32,267 nucleotides of DNA, taken from positions 1-32,267 of the forward strand of contig NZ_AUUU01000035.1 of the NCBI RefSeq assembly GCF_002760435.1. The letters run 5' to 3'. Positions 1-7,566 of this stretch are shown piece after piece. Both the position numbers and the translations under genes were made by a program. Source of the DNA: Clostridium sp. LS (lineage in GTDB: Bacteria > Bacillota > Clostridia > Clostridiales > Clostridiaceae). Positions within the stretch are counted from its first letter, which is position 1, and the number at the start of each line of letters is the position of its first letter. The notes beneath the pieces were generated by a model. That model did not search any database and had not been told where the DNA came from. It saw nothing but the letters and a program-made list of their open reading frames with translations.

Positions 1-80
1 ATTTTTCACCACTCAAAAATCTCACAATCGTTGATATCACTCAATTTCAACAATTAAAAGTCCCACAATTTCCCAAACTA

Positions 81-118
81 AAAAAAGCGCCTCATAAATT
101 ACTATATGAGACGCTTTT
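81..118 (-). terminator. Intrinsic terminator of the amidase operon
   Basis: The arms AAAAGCGCCTCATA (83-96) and TATGAGACGCTTTT (105-118) pair almost perfectly. Read on the minus strand the hairpin ends in a run of T. It lies 8 bases past the amidase stop codon and closes the minus-strand operon. Bases 1-80 show nothing else I can support. Confidence 0.85.
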
Positions 119-125
119 GCTAAAA

Positions 126-947
126 CTAATAGTTTTTCCCTAATTCTTTATACAATTCTGGTCTTCTGTCTTTGAACATTGTGTAGTATTCTGCTCTTAA
201 TTTTCTTGGTGATTCTAAATCTATTTCAGCAGAGATTATCCCTTCAATTTCTTCATTTAATTCAACTAAAGGCTTTCCTACTGGATCTATAATTTTACTA
301 TGTCCAAAGAATCCTAATTCTTTATCATGTCCAATTCTGTTTGCTGCTACTAAATATATGCAGTTATCAAAGGCTCTTGCTCTAGTCACTAAATCCCAAT
401 CATCAGAATAAGGCTTTTCCCAGTTTGTATTAACAACAAGAAGCTCAGCACCCTTTAAACAATAGGTTCTAGCTACCTCTGGAAATGCAGTATCCCAGCA
501 GATCATTACTCCAATTTTCCCAAAGGAAGTATTGAAGATTGGAAAATCGCAGCCTGCCCTGAAATACTTCTTTTCAGTATCAAATAGATGAACTTTTCTA
601 TATACTCCCGCTATCTTCCCATTGTTATCAATGCACACAGAAGAATTGTATAAAATATCTGTTAATACATTATCTCTTTCTGGAAATCCAAATACTATAT
701 TGGTATTAAATCTCTTAGCTAAATCGCTAATTACTTTGATGCTATTACTGGCTTCTACTGTTTCAGCTAAATTTTGAAATTCACTTCCACACTCATATCC
801 TGAAGTTATTAATTCTGGAAATACGATCAAATCTGTTTCACTATCTTTTCTCATAGCTTCACAAATAAGCTCTTGCATCTTTTCTAAATTGTATTTAACA
901 TCACATAATTTAGGTTTCATTTGAATACATGATACTTTTATCTTCAT
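126..947 (-). CDS. Carbon-nitrogen hydrolase, nitrilase superfamily (amidase)
   Basis: This 273-residue protein has the complete nitrilase-fold catalytic triad: Glu45 in FPEL, Lys118 in YRKVHLF and Cys150 in GVMICWD. Its length fits a single-domain amidase such as an omega-amidase or an N-carbamoyl amine/beta-alanine amidohydrolase. These enzymes hydrolyse an amide or carbamoyl bond in the cytoplasm. The start has a GAGAGG ribosome binding site. The gene lies 12 bp behind the APC permease and is surely co-transcribed with it. With the permease, aminotransferase and alcohol dehydrogenase it suggests release and catabolism of an amine or amino acid (inference). The family is certain, the substrate is not. 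Confidence 0.88.
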   Translation of the reverse strand: MKIKVSCIQMKPKLCDVKYNLEKMQELICEAMRKDSETDLIVFPELITSGYECGSEFQNLAETVEASNSIKVISDLAKRFNTNIVFGFPERDNVLTDILYNSSVCIDNNGKIAGVYRKVHLFDTEKKYFRAGCDFPIFNTSFGKIGVMICWDTAFPEVARTYCLKGAELLVVNTNWEKPYSDDWDLVTRARAFDNCIYLVAANRIGHDKELGFFGHSKIIDPVGKPLVELNEEIEGIISAEIDLESPRKLRAEYYTMFKDRRPELYKELGKNY

Positions 948-959
948 AAGTATACCTCT

Positions 960-2351
960 CTATTCTAGTACGTAGGCTTGTTCTCCCTCACTGCTTTCTT
1001 GTACTTTTAAATCTTTTCCTAATATGCTGCTAATTATAAAACCTAGTCCTATCCATCCTAATACTATATATGGAAATAAATTATTGGGGAATTCTGGAAT
1101 AGGATAAATATTTGAATATAGTACATATAAAAGAGCTACTATTGATACTATTGGCACTACTAAATGAGCTTTACCCCAAACTTTGTTTCTTGTAAAGTAT
1201 ACCATGGCACCTATACTAGTGAATATATAAGAAACAAGTATTGCTAGTGAACCTATAGTTGCTAAATATCCAAACACTTCTATTCCATCATGCTCAAATA
1301 ATGCAAGTTGTACTATATCTGAAATTACTATAATTAATACTAACGCAAAGTATGGTGTATTATGTTTAGAATGAAGCTTCATCATAACCTTAGGCATAAT
1401 TCCATCTCTGCTAAGTGCAAATAACATTCTTGATCCTGCGCAATATGATCCAAGTGCACATGAGAAATTTGAACATGCTGCAACTAAAATTAATACTGTA
1501 CCGAAACCTGTTGTTAGATATTTTGCAGATAAATCTGTAAGTGGTAAAGTAGATGAAGATAATGCCTTAAGCCCATCTGCATCAAGACCAAATCCTATAA
1601 CTTGAGCATAGCTACATACTAAGTAAAATAATCCTGATAAAAATACTGCACTTATTATTGCTATAGGAATAAACTTTTTAGGATTTTTTGTTTCTTCTCC
1701 TAAACTTGAAGCACTTTCAAACCCTATGAAGGAAAGAAATGCAAACACTGAAGTTGAAGCAAGCGCTGACATGCTAACTCCATTTGTTTTAAATGGTGTT
1801 AAGCTTAAACCTGTTGTAGTTCCTACTTTAAATAAAATTACAACTGACAATATTAATATAAGAAATATTGATATTCCTTCAATAACTAAAATAATTCTAT
1901 TACATATCTTTGCATCGATTATTCCAAGGACAATCATAGCAATTGATGCAATTATTGAAATAGGCAGCCAATTTACATTTAATCCGAACACAGCTAAAAA
2001 TCCTGAGAAGAAGTTACCAAAGCCTGCCGCTGTTCCACCTGCTAAGGTAATGTATGCAAGTAATAATGCCCATCCTGACGTAAAGCCCATTTTATTCCCT
2101 AATGCTTTTTTGGTAAAAGCATAAAGTGAACCTGATGCTGATATATAATGATTAAACTTTATAATTGAGTAAGATACAAGACCGACTACTATAGTTGAAA
2201 TTAAAAATACAAGAGGTGCAGAAAATGAACATGTTTCTGCCATTAACGAGATATTTAATGCCATTGCCGCTGTTGGTGCTATAATAGCAACTGATAAAGC
2301 CACTGTTTCAATAATACTTAAATTATCCTTTTTTAAACTTAATTTTTCCAT
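960..2351 (-). CDS. APC-family amino acid/amine permease
   Basis: The 463-residue protein is a typical amino acid-polyamine-organocation transporter with about 12 hydrophobic segments. It has the N-terminal pattern LSIIETVALSVAIIAPTAAMALN and the FIGFESASSLGEETKNPKK segment found in this family. I chose the ATG at 2351 because AGGAGGAG precedes it at good spacing; an upstream in-frame ATG lacks a site. It is expected to import an amino acid or amine across the plasma membrane. It sits between the alcohol dehydrogenase and the amidase, and its leader carries a terminator hairpin about 45 bases before the start. Expression may therefore depend on read-through. Substrate is unknown. Confidence 0.9.
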   Translation of the reverse strand: MEKLSLKKDNLSIIETVALSVAIIAPTAAMALNISLMAETCSFSAPLVFLISTIVVGLVSYSIIKFNHYISASGSLYAFTKKALGNKMGFTSGWALLLAYITLAGGTAAGFGNFFSGFLAVFGLNVNWLPISIIASIAMIVLGIIDAKICNRIILVIEGISIFLILILSVVILFKVGTTTGLSLTPFKTNGVSMSALASTSVFAFLSFIGFESASSLGEETKNPKKFIPIAIISAVFLSGLFYLVCSYAQVIGFGLDADGLKALSSSTLPLTDLSAKYLTTGFGTVLILVAACSNFSCALGSYCAGSRMLFALSRDGIMPKVMMKLHSKHNTPYFALVLIIVISDIVQLALFEHDGIEVFGYLATIGSLAILVSYIFTSIGAMVYFTRNKVWGKAHLVVPIVSIVALLYVLYSNIYPIPEFPNNLFPYIVLGWIGLGFIISSILGKDLKVQESSEGEQAYVLE

Positions 2352-2393
2352 GGTAACTCCTCCTAATAAAATTATTTTTATATTTAAGAATGC

Positions 2394-2429
2394 AAAAAGG
2401 CGCACTGCTTTTTTTAATTTCAGTGCGCC
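2394..2429 (-). terminator. Terminator between alcohol dehydrogenase and permease
   Basis: GGCGCACTG (2399-2407) pairs with CAGTGCGCC (2421-2429), and minus-strand reading gives a T5 run right after the stem. It lies 35 bases past the dehydrogenase stop and about 45 bases before the permease start, so it may act as a partial terminator or attenuator. Confidence 0.85.
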
Positions 2430-2464
2430 ATTGCCTTTAATATATTCATTTTTAATTTTGCTAT

Positions 2465-3595
2465 TTATAGTGATTTATAATAAATTTCTTTAATTTCTTC
2501 TACTGAAAACTCCTTAGGATGATTTGCTACACTTGGCTTTGATACTTTCATGCAGTTCTCTGCCATCCAGTCAATATCATTTTCCTTAACTCCAAGTTCA
2601 CCTAAAGTAACTTTTAAATCAATCTTTTTAAGGAAACTTCTTATAGCATCTGCACAATCCTTTGCATCTGTTCCACCTAACATTTTTGATATATCATTAT
2701 ACTTTTCTATATCACTTTCCCATGATTTCTCAACAATTACAGGTGTTAATGCTGCAAGTCCTTTTCCATGAACAATATCATAAAGTCCGCTTGCTGGATG
2801 TTCAAGACCATGTGGTGCAGTTACTCCTGCAACTCCAATTACCATTCCACCTAAAGTACTGGCTAAAGTTACATTTTCCCATGCCTCTAAGTTACTTGGA
2901 TCATTGTATACTTTAATTAAATTGTCTGCTAATAATTTTATTCCATAATAAGCCTGCATGCTTGTTAATGGTTGTCCTATTTTCGAGACATAAGCTTCCA
3001 TATTATGTGCTAATGCATCAAATCCAACAGATGCAAGTATGCTCTTTGGCATTGTAGTCATAAGCTCTGGATCGATAATCGATGCTTTTGCGATAATTAC
3101 ATTAGTTCTAAGAGATTTCTTATCTTTAGTTTCTGGATTTGTAAGTACAGAAAAACAGTTTCCTTCACTTCCTGTTCCACAAGTTGTTGGAACTAAAACT
3201 ATAGGTAGTGCTTCGTTTCCTTGCTTTATTCCAAATATATATTCTGATATATCTCCTGGATTTTTAGCAGAAAATGCTATACTCTTTGCTGCATCCATAA
3301 TACTTCCGCCACCAAGGCCTAAAACCACATCACAGCCTGTTTCCTTTATAACATCTACGCCTTCATAAACTGTTGTAGTTAGTGGATTTTGCTCTACTTT
3401 ATCAAAAACCTCATATTCAACTTTTGCTTCTTTTAATAAACTTATTGTTTTATCAAGTAATCCACTTTTCTTTGTACTGCTTCTTCCAGTTACAATAAGT
3501 GCTTTTTTTCCATACTTAGCTACTTCAGTTCCTATTTCATTACTTCTTCCTCTTCCGAATAAGAGGTTTATTGGTAAATTATAATTAAATATCAT
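2465..3595 (-). CDS. Iron-containing alcohol dehydrogenase
   Basis: A 376-residue group III (Fe-dependent) alcohol dehydrogenase. The NAD(P)-binding GGGSIMDAAK motif is at about residues 95-104. All four predicted metal ligands of the family are present: Asp193 and His197 (GFDALAHNMEAYV), His262 and His276 (APHGLEHPASGLYDIVHGKG). The ATG at 3595 has GGGAGG 8 bases upstream; a further in-frame ATG upstream is not supported. It probably interconverts an aldehyde or semialdehyde and the alcohol in the cytoplasm. Next to an aminotransferase, reduction of the semialdehyde produced by transamination is the natural guess, for example to a hydroxyacid. The substrate is inferred from context only. Confidence 0.9.
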   Translation of the reverse strand: MIFNYNLPINLLFGRGRSNEIGTEVAKYGKKALIVTGRSSTKKSGLLDKTISLLKEAKVEYEVFDKVEQNPLTTTVYEGVDVIKETGCDVVLGLGGGSIMDAAKSIAFSAKNPGDISEYIFGIKQGNEALPIVLVPTTCGTGSEGNCFSVLTNPETKDKKSLRTNVIIAKASIIDPELMTTMPKSILASVGFDALAHNMEAYVSKIGQPLTSMQAYYGIKLLADNLIKVYNDPSNLEAWENVTLASTLGGMVIGVAGVTAPHGLEHPASGLYDIVHGKGLAALTPVIVEKSWESDIEKYNDISKMLGGTDAKDCADAIRSFLKKIDLKVTLGELGVKENDIDWMAENCMKVSKPSVANHPKEFSVEEIKEIYYKSL

Positions 3596-3673
3596 TTTAA
3601 ATTCCTCCCAAACATTCACTGATAAATATAATTCCTTAAGCATTTTTTTATAGCTAATACTAAATAAAAGTAT

Positions 3674-3708
3674 AAAAAAATGCCTTTATTAATAATAAAG
3701 ACACCTTT
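3674..3708 (-). terminator. Leader terminator upstream of the alcohol dehydrogenase
   Basis: Arms 3676-3690 and 3694-3708 form a 15-bp stem (with G-U pairs in the minus-strand RNA), followed by a T7 run (complement of 3674-3680). It lies between the proposed promoter at 3741-3746 and the start codon at 3595, so the transcript must pass it to express the gene. It closely resembles the leader terminator at 5141-5188. Confidence 0.75.
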
Positions 3709-3740
3709 GTCATAACTATACTATCATATTAAAACTATAT

Positions 3741-3796
3741 ATTCTATAATTTTATCTAACAATATTTTAGTGCATCATGGACAATATGAAAATATT
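3741..3796 (-). promoter_or_regulatory. Promoter with direct-repeat element, copy 2
   Basis: The 39-bp element at 3758-3796 matches 29 of 39 positions of the element at 5240-5278. Both contain two ACAAT direct repeats 22 bp apart and the block TTTAGTGCAT. In both copies a -10-like box lies 11 bp further downstream on the minus strand (here TAGAAT, 3741-3746), with no good -35. This looks like an activator site plus promoter. The element ends 3 bases past the aminotransferase stop codon. Confidence 0.5.
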
Positions 3797-3799
3797 ATT

Positions 3800-5107
3800 T
3801 CAATTTTGTATTTCATAGAATATTTGATTTACAACCTGTAGGGTCTTTTCAATATCTTCTTCAGTATGTTCAGTTGAAAGATATAGCCTTCCTCTTCTAG
3901 ATGTAAATCTAATTCCATATTCTTTAGCCCTGTTTACAAAGTCTTCATAAAAATGTATATCTGCATTCTCAATATAATCTCTAAAATCCTTTGGTGAAGT
4001 ATCCATTCCAAATATCAGTATACATATTGATCTAACATTACATGAAAATAATTTAATTTTATATTTCTCTCCTAATTCCCTTATACCATTAACTAACCTT
4101 TCTCCTAAGGCATCAAACTTTTCATAGACCTTTTTATTCTCCAAAGTTTCTATTGTAGCTAATGCAGCTGCCACTGAAATTGGATTGGCATTAAATGTTC
4201 CTGATGCATGTACACCAGAATCCATTATTTCTTTCCTTCCTGCCACTGCTGATAATGGATAGCCCGAAGCTATAGCTTTTGCAAAGACTGAAATATCAGG
4301 AGTAATTTTATAATATTCTTGAGCTCCGCCAAGAGCTACTCTAAATCCAGTTATTACTTCATCAAAAATTAGTATAATATTATATTTTGTTGACAATTCT
4401 CTTAAACCCTCTAGATATCCGACTTGTGGCAATATAGGACCAGAATCAAACATAATTGGTTCTGTAATTATAGCTGCAATTTCCTTAAAATTATCCTTTA
4501 AGACCTTCTCAAGTATTTCTAAGTCATTCCAAGGAAGAATTATAATATCATCAACCGCTTCATTTCTTTGACCTTTGGAATGAAGAATTTTATTTGGATT
4601 TTCTCTTGGTCCAAGCTCATCTATAGACCCAGCATCTATTGTCACCTTTTCTTCGTCAGACCATCCATGATATTGTCCCTCAAATTTAATAATTTTCCTC
4701 TTTCCTGTATAAGCTCTTGCAATTCTAAAGGCATGCATATTAGCTTCTGTTCCTGAACTTTGAAAAGATATTTTTTCTGCACATGGAATAATTTCTGTAA
4801 GCTTTTTTGATAATCTATATAAATCATATGTAGTTGCTGCAAATTGAGAGCCTTTTTCTAATTGTTTACTTACAGACATGTTTATAACTTCGGGGTTAAA
4901 TCCTAAAAGCATTGGTCCAAAAGCTCCAATATAATCAATATATTCATTTCCATCTATATCATATACCTTTGATCCTTTTCCTCTTTCTATACAAATAGGA
5001 TATTCTTCATATTGTGATTTTTGAAATGAACTTGCAACACCATCCACTAAATATTTTTTTGTTTCTTCAAACATATTCTTTGATTTCCTAGTCTCAAATT
5101 TTTTCAT
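3800..5107 (-). CDS. Class III PLP-dependent aminotransferase
   Basis: A 435-residue fold-type I, class III aminotransferase of the glutamate-1-semialdehyde aminomutase-like branch. Visible landmarks are SSGTEAN (118-124, phosphate binding), YHGWS (147-151), the FDEVITGFR motif with Asp249 contacting the pyridine nitrogen, and the PLP Lys277 in VFAKAIASGYP. The ATG at 5107 has AGGGGG upstream; the earlier in-frame ATG at 5128 encodes the ribosome binding site itself. It should transfer an amino group from an amine or omega-amino acid to a keto acid. No heme genes are nearby, so a role in heme synthesis is unlikely. Context points to amine, GABA or beta-alanine type catabolism (inference). Confidence 0.85.
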   Translation of the reverse strand: MKKFETRKSKNMFEETKKYLVDGVASSFQKSQYEEYPICIERGKGSKVYDIDGNEYIDYIGAFGPMLLGFNPEVINMSVSKQLEKGSQFAATTYDLYRLSKKLTEIIPCAEKISFQSSGTEANMHAFRIARAYTGKRKIIKFEGQYHGWSDEEKVTIDAGSIDELGPRENPNKILHSKGQRNEAVDDIIILPWNDLEILEKVLKDNFKEIAAIITEPIMFDSGPILPQVGYLEGLRELSTKYNIILIFDEVITGFRVALGGAQEYYKITPDISVFAKAIASGYPLSAVAGRKEIMDSGVHASGTFNANPISVAAALATIETLENKKVYEKFDALGERLVNGIRELGEKYKIKLFSCNVRSICILIFGMDTSPKDFRDYIENADIHFYEDFVNRAKEYGIRFTSRRGRLYLSTEHTEEDIEKTLQVVNQIFYEIQN

Positions 5108-5140
5108 AAGCATCCCCCTTTTGTACATTTATATTAATAC

Positions 5141-5188
5141 AAAAAAATGGCAAAAGTGTCTTCTTTAATAATAAAGACACCTTCGCCA
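5141..5188 (-). terminator. Leader terminator upstream of the aminotransferase
   Basis: Arms 5148-5162 and 5174-5188 form a 15-bp stem with two G-U pairs in the RNA and an 11-base loop, followed by T7 (complement of 5141-5147). It sits 34 bases upstream of the start codon of the gene it precedes, which is an attenuator position. The loop-side sequence TTTATTATTAA is shared with the hairpin at 3674-3708. Confidence 0.8.
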
Positions 5189-5222
5189 TCATATACTTAA
5201 TCTTATCACATCAAATATACAA

Positions 5223-5278
5223 ATTATATGAGCCCCATAAACAATAATTTAGTGCATTACCTACAATTTGGTATCATT
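5223..5278 (-). promoter_or_regulatory. Promoter with direct-repeat element, copy 1
   Basis: The element at 5240-5278 carries two ACAAT direct repeats spaced 22 bp (two helical turns) and TTTAGTGCAT between them. It is followed 11 bp downstream on the minus strand by a perfect TATAAT (5223-5228). There is no -35 at the expected position, which suggests an activator. Transcription would start near 5216 and run into the leader terminator. Confidence 0.5.
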
Positions 5279-5320
5279 GTAACTTTTGTTACATACATCT
5301 TATTCCGTAATATTTATAAT
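5278..5320 (+). promoter_or_regulatory. CRP/FNR-type palindrome and promoter of the hemerythrin-like gene
   Basis: TGTAAC-TTTT-GTTACA (5278-5293) is a perfect 6+6 bp palindrome with a 4-bp spacer. A perfect TATAAT lies at 5315-5320 and there is no recognisable -35 (CATACA at 5292-5297). With a start site near 5327 the palindrome is centred at about -41.5, the position used by class II activators of the CRP/FNR family. The half-sites resemble those I recall for HcpR-type nitrosative-stress regulators in Firmicutes; that link is from memory. Confidence 0.6.
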
Positions 5321-5353
5321 TTAATCATAAGATAAATAAACGAGGTGTTAATT

Positions 5354-5764
5354 ATGAATATAGATAATTTAATTAGAGAACATAAAGGTATTTTTGAGGA
5401 AATAAATTATATAAATAGTTTAACTAATAAAAATGATTTAGAATCTAATCTTTTAGATATAACTAGTCATATAAATAAACTTGCTGGCAAATTGACTATT
5501 CATTTAGGTTCTGAAGATAAGTTCTTATATCCTAATCTTCTTAATTGTGGGGATAATAAAATTAAAAACTTAGCGAATTCTTACATTAATGAAATGGGAG
5601 GTATTTCAGATATATTTAAAAATTATAAAAATAATTTTAATACAAAGAGTAAAATTCTTTCATTAGGTATCAGTACTTTTATATTTGAAACAAAGAAAAT
5701 GTTAAAGTCAATAGAAGCGCGTATCAACAAGGAAGAAAGTGAATTATACAAACTTATTAAATAA
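5354..5764 (+). CDS. Hemerythrin-like HHE-domain protein with reduced ligand set
   Basis: A 136-residue, mostly helical protein with the hemerythrin HHE pattern. LIREHKGIFEEI carries His10, SHINKL carries His39, and IHLGSEDKFLYP carries His50 and Glu54. The second half should supply two more histidines. Instead I see Met81 (NEMGGI, where EH is usual) and Arg123 (ARINKEE, where HxxxE is usual). It may hold a mononuclear or altered iron site, or none. HHE proteins bind oxygen or nitric oxide, or take part in iron-sulfur repair. The ATG at 5354 follows ACGAGGTG at good spacing. Expression probably depends on the palindrome at 5278-5293. The gene is monocistronic and transcribed away from the aminotransferase. 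Confidence 0.75.
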   Translation: MNIDNLIREHKGIFEEINYINSLTNKNDLESNLLDITSHINKLAGKLTIHLGSEDKFLYPNLLNCGDNKIKNLANSYINEMGGISDIFKNYKNNFNTKSKILSLGISTFIFETKKMLKSIEARINKEESELYKLIK

Positions 5765-5772
5765 AAAACATA

Positions 5773-5807
5773 ACCTCGACTCACTACAATACCAAGTGAG
5801 CCGAGGT
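5773..5807 (-). terminator. Terminator shared by the convergent hemerythrin-like and cysK genes
   Basis: ACCTCGACTCACT (5773-5785) pairs with AGTGAGCCGAGGT (5795-5807). Minus-strand reading ends in a T6 run, so it suits cysK best. In the plus direction the following sequence is only moderately T-rich, so action on the hemerythrin-like transcript is possible but weaker. Confidence 0.85.
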
Positions 5808-5830
5808 CTATTAAATTTATTATGATAAGC

Positions 5831-6766
5831 TTATTTATCTTCAAATAGAGCAGTTGATAAGTAACGTTCTCCTGTATCTGGTAGTAATGCTACAATTGTC
5901 TTTCCTGCGTTTTCTGGACGTTTTGCTAGTTCAGTTGCTGCATATATTGCTGCACCTGATGAAATACCAACAAGTAATCCTTCTGTTTTAGATAATTCTC
6001 TTGCACCTGCAAATGCTTCTTCAGTTTTAATCTTTATGATCTCATCATATATTTTTGTATTTAAAACGTCAGGTACAAACCCAGCACCAATTCCTTGTAT
6101 TTTATGAGGGCCTGCTTTGCCTTCAGATAATACTGGAGAATCAGCTGGTTCTACTGCAACAATTTTTACATCTGGATTTTTAGATTTTAAATATTCTCCA
6201 ACCCCTGTAACTGTTCCACCTGTACCAACACCTGCAACAAAGATATCTACTTTTCCATCTGTATCTTCCCAAACTTCAGGTCCTGTTGTATTTTTGTGTA
6301 CTTCTGGATTAGCTGGGTTTACGAATTGTCCTGGAATAAATGAATTTGGAGTTTCTTCTGCTAATTCAGCTGCTTTTGCTATAGCTCCCTTCATTCCTTT
6401 TGCACCTTCAGTTAATACTATTTCAGCTCCATAAGCTTTTATAAGGCTACGTCTTTCTACACTCATTGTTTCTGGCATAACTATTATAACCTTATATCCT
6501 TTTGCAGTTCCTACTGATGCAATTCCAATACCTGTATTTCCGCTAGTAGGTTCAATTATTACTGATCCTGGCTTTAATTGTCCTTTTTTTTCTGCATCTT
6601 CAATCATTGCTTTTGCAATTCTATCTTTAACGCTTCCAGCTGGATTAAAATATTCTAACTTTGCTAATACTGTAGCCTTTAAATCTTTTCCTTCACTATA
6701 ATTTGATACTTCTAATAATGGTGTTCTTCCTACTAATTCCGCTAAGTTCTTATAAATCTTTGACAT
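5831..6766 (-). CDS. cysK: Cysteine synthase A (O-acetylserine sulfhydrylase)
   Basis: The 311-residue protein converts O-acetylserine and sulfide to cysteine in the cytoplasm with PLP. The PLP lysine is Lys47 in GSVKDRIA. The substrate loop [10 protein letters not shown], the phosphate-binding [10 protein letters not shown] and the C-terminal GISSGAAI are all present. Length and motif order match CysK rather than cystathionine beta-synthase. The start at 6766 has AAGGAG at good spacing; a GTG three codons earlier overlaps this site and is rejected. The gene is transcribed alone from a near-consensus promoter at 6830-6858. I see no T-box or S-box leader. Confidence 0.95.
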   Translation of the reverse strand: MSKIYKNLAELVGRTPLLEVSNYSEGKDLKATVLAKLEYFNPAGSVKDRIAKAMIEDAEKKGQLKPGSVIIEPTSGNTGIGIASVGTAKGYKVIIVMPETMSVERRSLIKAYGAEIVLTEGAKGMKGAIAKAAELAEETPNSFIPGQFVNPANPEVHKNTTGPEVWEDTDGKVDIFVAGVGTGGTVTGVGEYLKSKNPDVKIVAVEPADSPVLSEGKAGPHKIQGIGAGFVPDVLNTKIYDEIIKIKTEEAFAGARELSKTEGLLVGISSGAAIYAATELAKRPENAGKTIVALLPDTGERYLSTALFEDK

Positions 6767-6829
6767 TACAACCACTCCTTAATCTTTTCTCACATTCTCA
6801 TATAATTCTTATCTGTTTACTATGTTATA

Positions 6830-6858
6830 AGTATATTCCTCTATTTCCATATAGTCAA
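6830..6858 (-). promoter_or_regulatory. Sigma-A promoter of cysK
   Basis: On the minus strand TTGACT (6853-6858) and TATACT (6830-6835) are separated by exactly 17 bp. The start site would be near 6823, giving a leader of about 57 bases. Confidence 0.7.
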
Positions 6859-6963
6859 TACTTTTTTTATATATTAATAAAAAGATTTTATATATTTTTC
6901 TATGGATTAAATAAATTTTTATCTTTATTATATTAGAATTACAGTTATATAAAGAAATTATTC

Positions 6964-6982
6964 AAAAAGCTACAAGCTTTTT
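6964..6982. repeat. Short perfect hairpin in the cysK upstream region
   Basis: AAAAAGCT-ACA-AGCTTTTT is an 8+8 bp palindrome with a 3-base centre. It lacks a T-run on either side. It resembles in form the GAAAAGCCT-AC-AGGCTTTTC hairpin at 16027-16046 and may be a relic of the same repeat class. Confidence 0.4.
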
Positions 6983-7030
6983 ATTGAAATGATTTTTTAT
7001 CTCACGAAATTTTATACTTTTATGTATATA

Positions 7031-7057
7031 AAAAAAGATGAAACAAATAAGTTTCAC
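7031..7057 (-). terminator. Terminator of the OhrR-type regulator gene
   Basis: TGAAAC (7039-7044) pairs with GTTTCA (7051-7056). Minus-strand reading is followed by CTTTTTTT. It lies 16 bases past the regulator's stop codon. Confidence 0.8.
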
Positions 7058-7072
7058 CCCTTGATCTTGATC

Positions 7073-7510
7073 CTATTCTAAAGTTCCTAATAATTCATCT
7101 AAATGCTTTTTTAATGCTAATATATTTTCTACCGGCATATTTATTTTACATGCCATTTCATTCGGCACTTCTAATATCTCATCTTTTAATAGTCTTCCTT
7201 TTTCAGTCAATTCAACTATTACTACTCTATCATCATTCATATCTCTATATCTTGTTATTAATCCCATACTTTCTATCTTTTTTAATAGTGGAGTTAAAGT
7301 ACCTGAATCAAGATGCAGCCTTCTACCTATATCTTTAACTGTACTTTTTTCATCTTCCCATAATACAAGCATAGCAATATACTGTGTATATGTTAGGTTA
7401 AATTTATCTAAAACAGGCTTATATAATTTAATTATTTCCCTTGATGCTGCATATAAAGAAAAACAAACTTGATTATCCAATTTGATACTATCATATTTAT
7501 ATTTATTCAT
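7073..7510 (-). CDS. OhrR-type MarR-family thiol-redox repressor
   Basis: A 145-residue winged-helix regulator. The N-terminus LDNQVCFSLYAASREIIKLYKPVLDKFNLTYTQY is very close to Bacillus OhrR as I remember it, with the peroxide-sensing cysteine at Cys16. The DNA-binding helix region is STVKDIGRRLHLDSGTLTPLLKKIE, and the wing RYRDMNDDRVVIVELTEKG follows. OhrR proteins repress until organic hydroperoxide oxidises this cysteine. No ohr gene is adjacent; the neighbours are thioredoxin reductase and thioredoxin, likely targets or partners (inference). The start has TAGGAG. A palindrome over its own -10 box suggests autoregulation. Confidence 0.88.
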   Translation of the reverse strand: MNKYKYDSIKLDNQVCFSLYAASREIIKLYKPVLDKFNLTYTQYIAMLVLWEDEKSTVKDIGRRLHLDSGTLTPLLKKIESMGLITRYRDMNDDRVVIVELTEKGRLLKDEILEVPNEMACKINMPVENILALKKHLDELLGTLE

Positions 7511-7566
7511 GATTTTTCTCCTACATTAGTATATTATTTATACAAATTCATTTTAATAAATCGATT

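Noticed and set aside
1726..2124. 132-codon open frame on the plus strand
   Set aside because: It lies antisense to the APC permease, whose protein has clear family motifs. No ribosome binding site or own homology pattern is seen.
3039..3368. 109-codon open frame on the plus strand
   Set aside because: It is antisense to the alcohol dehydrogenase core motifs and is a codon-bias shadow.
5240..5278. Sigma-54 promoter in the duplicated element
   Set aside because: I looked for GG-N10-GC in both copies on the minus strand. Neither copy has it, and the -10 boxes at fixed spacing fit sigma-A better.
6117..6434. 105-codon open frame on the plus strand
   Set aside because: It is antisense to cysK and has low-complexity Pro/Thr composition typical of a shadow frame.
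6767..7030. T-box or S-box riboswitch in front of cysK
   Set aside because: No AGGGTGG-type T-box sequence or SAM-riboswitch core is present, and the promoter leaves a leader of only about 57 bases.
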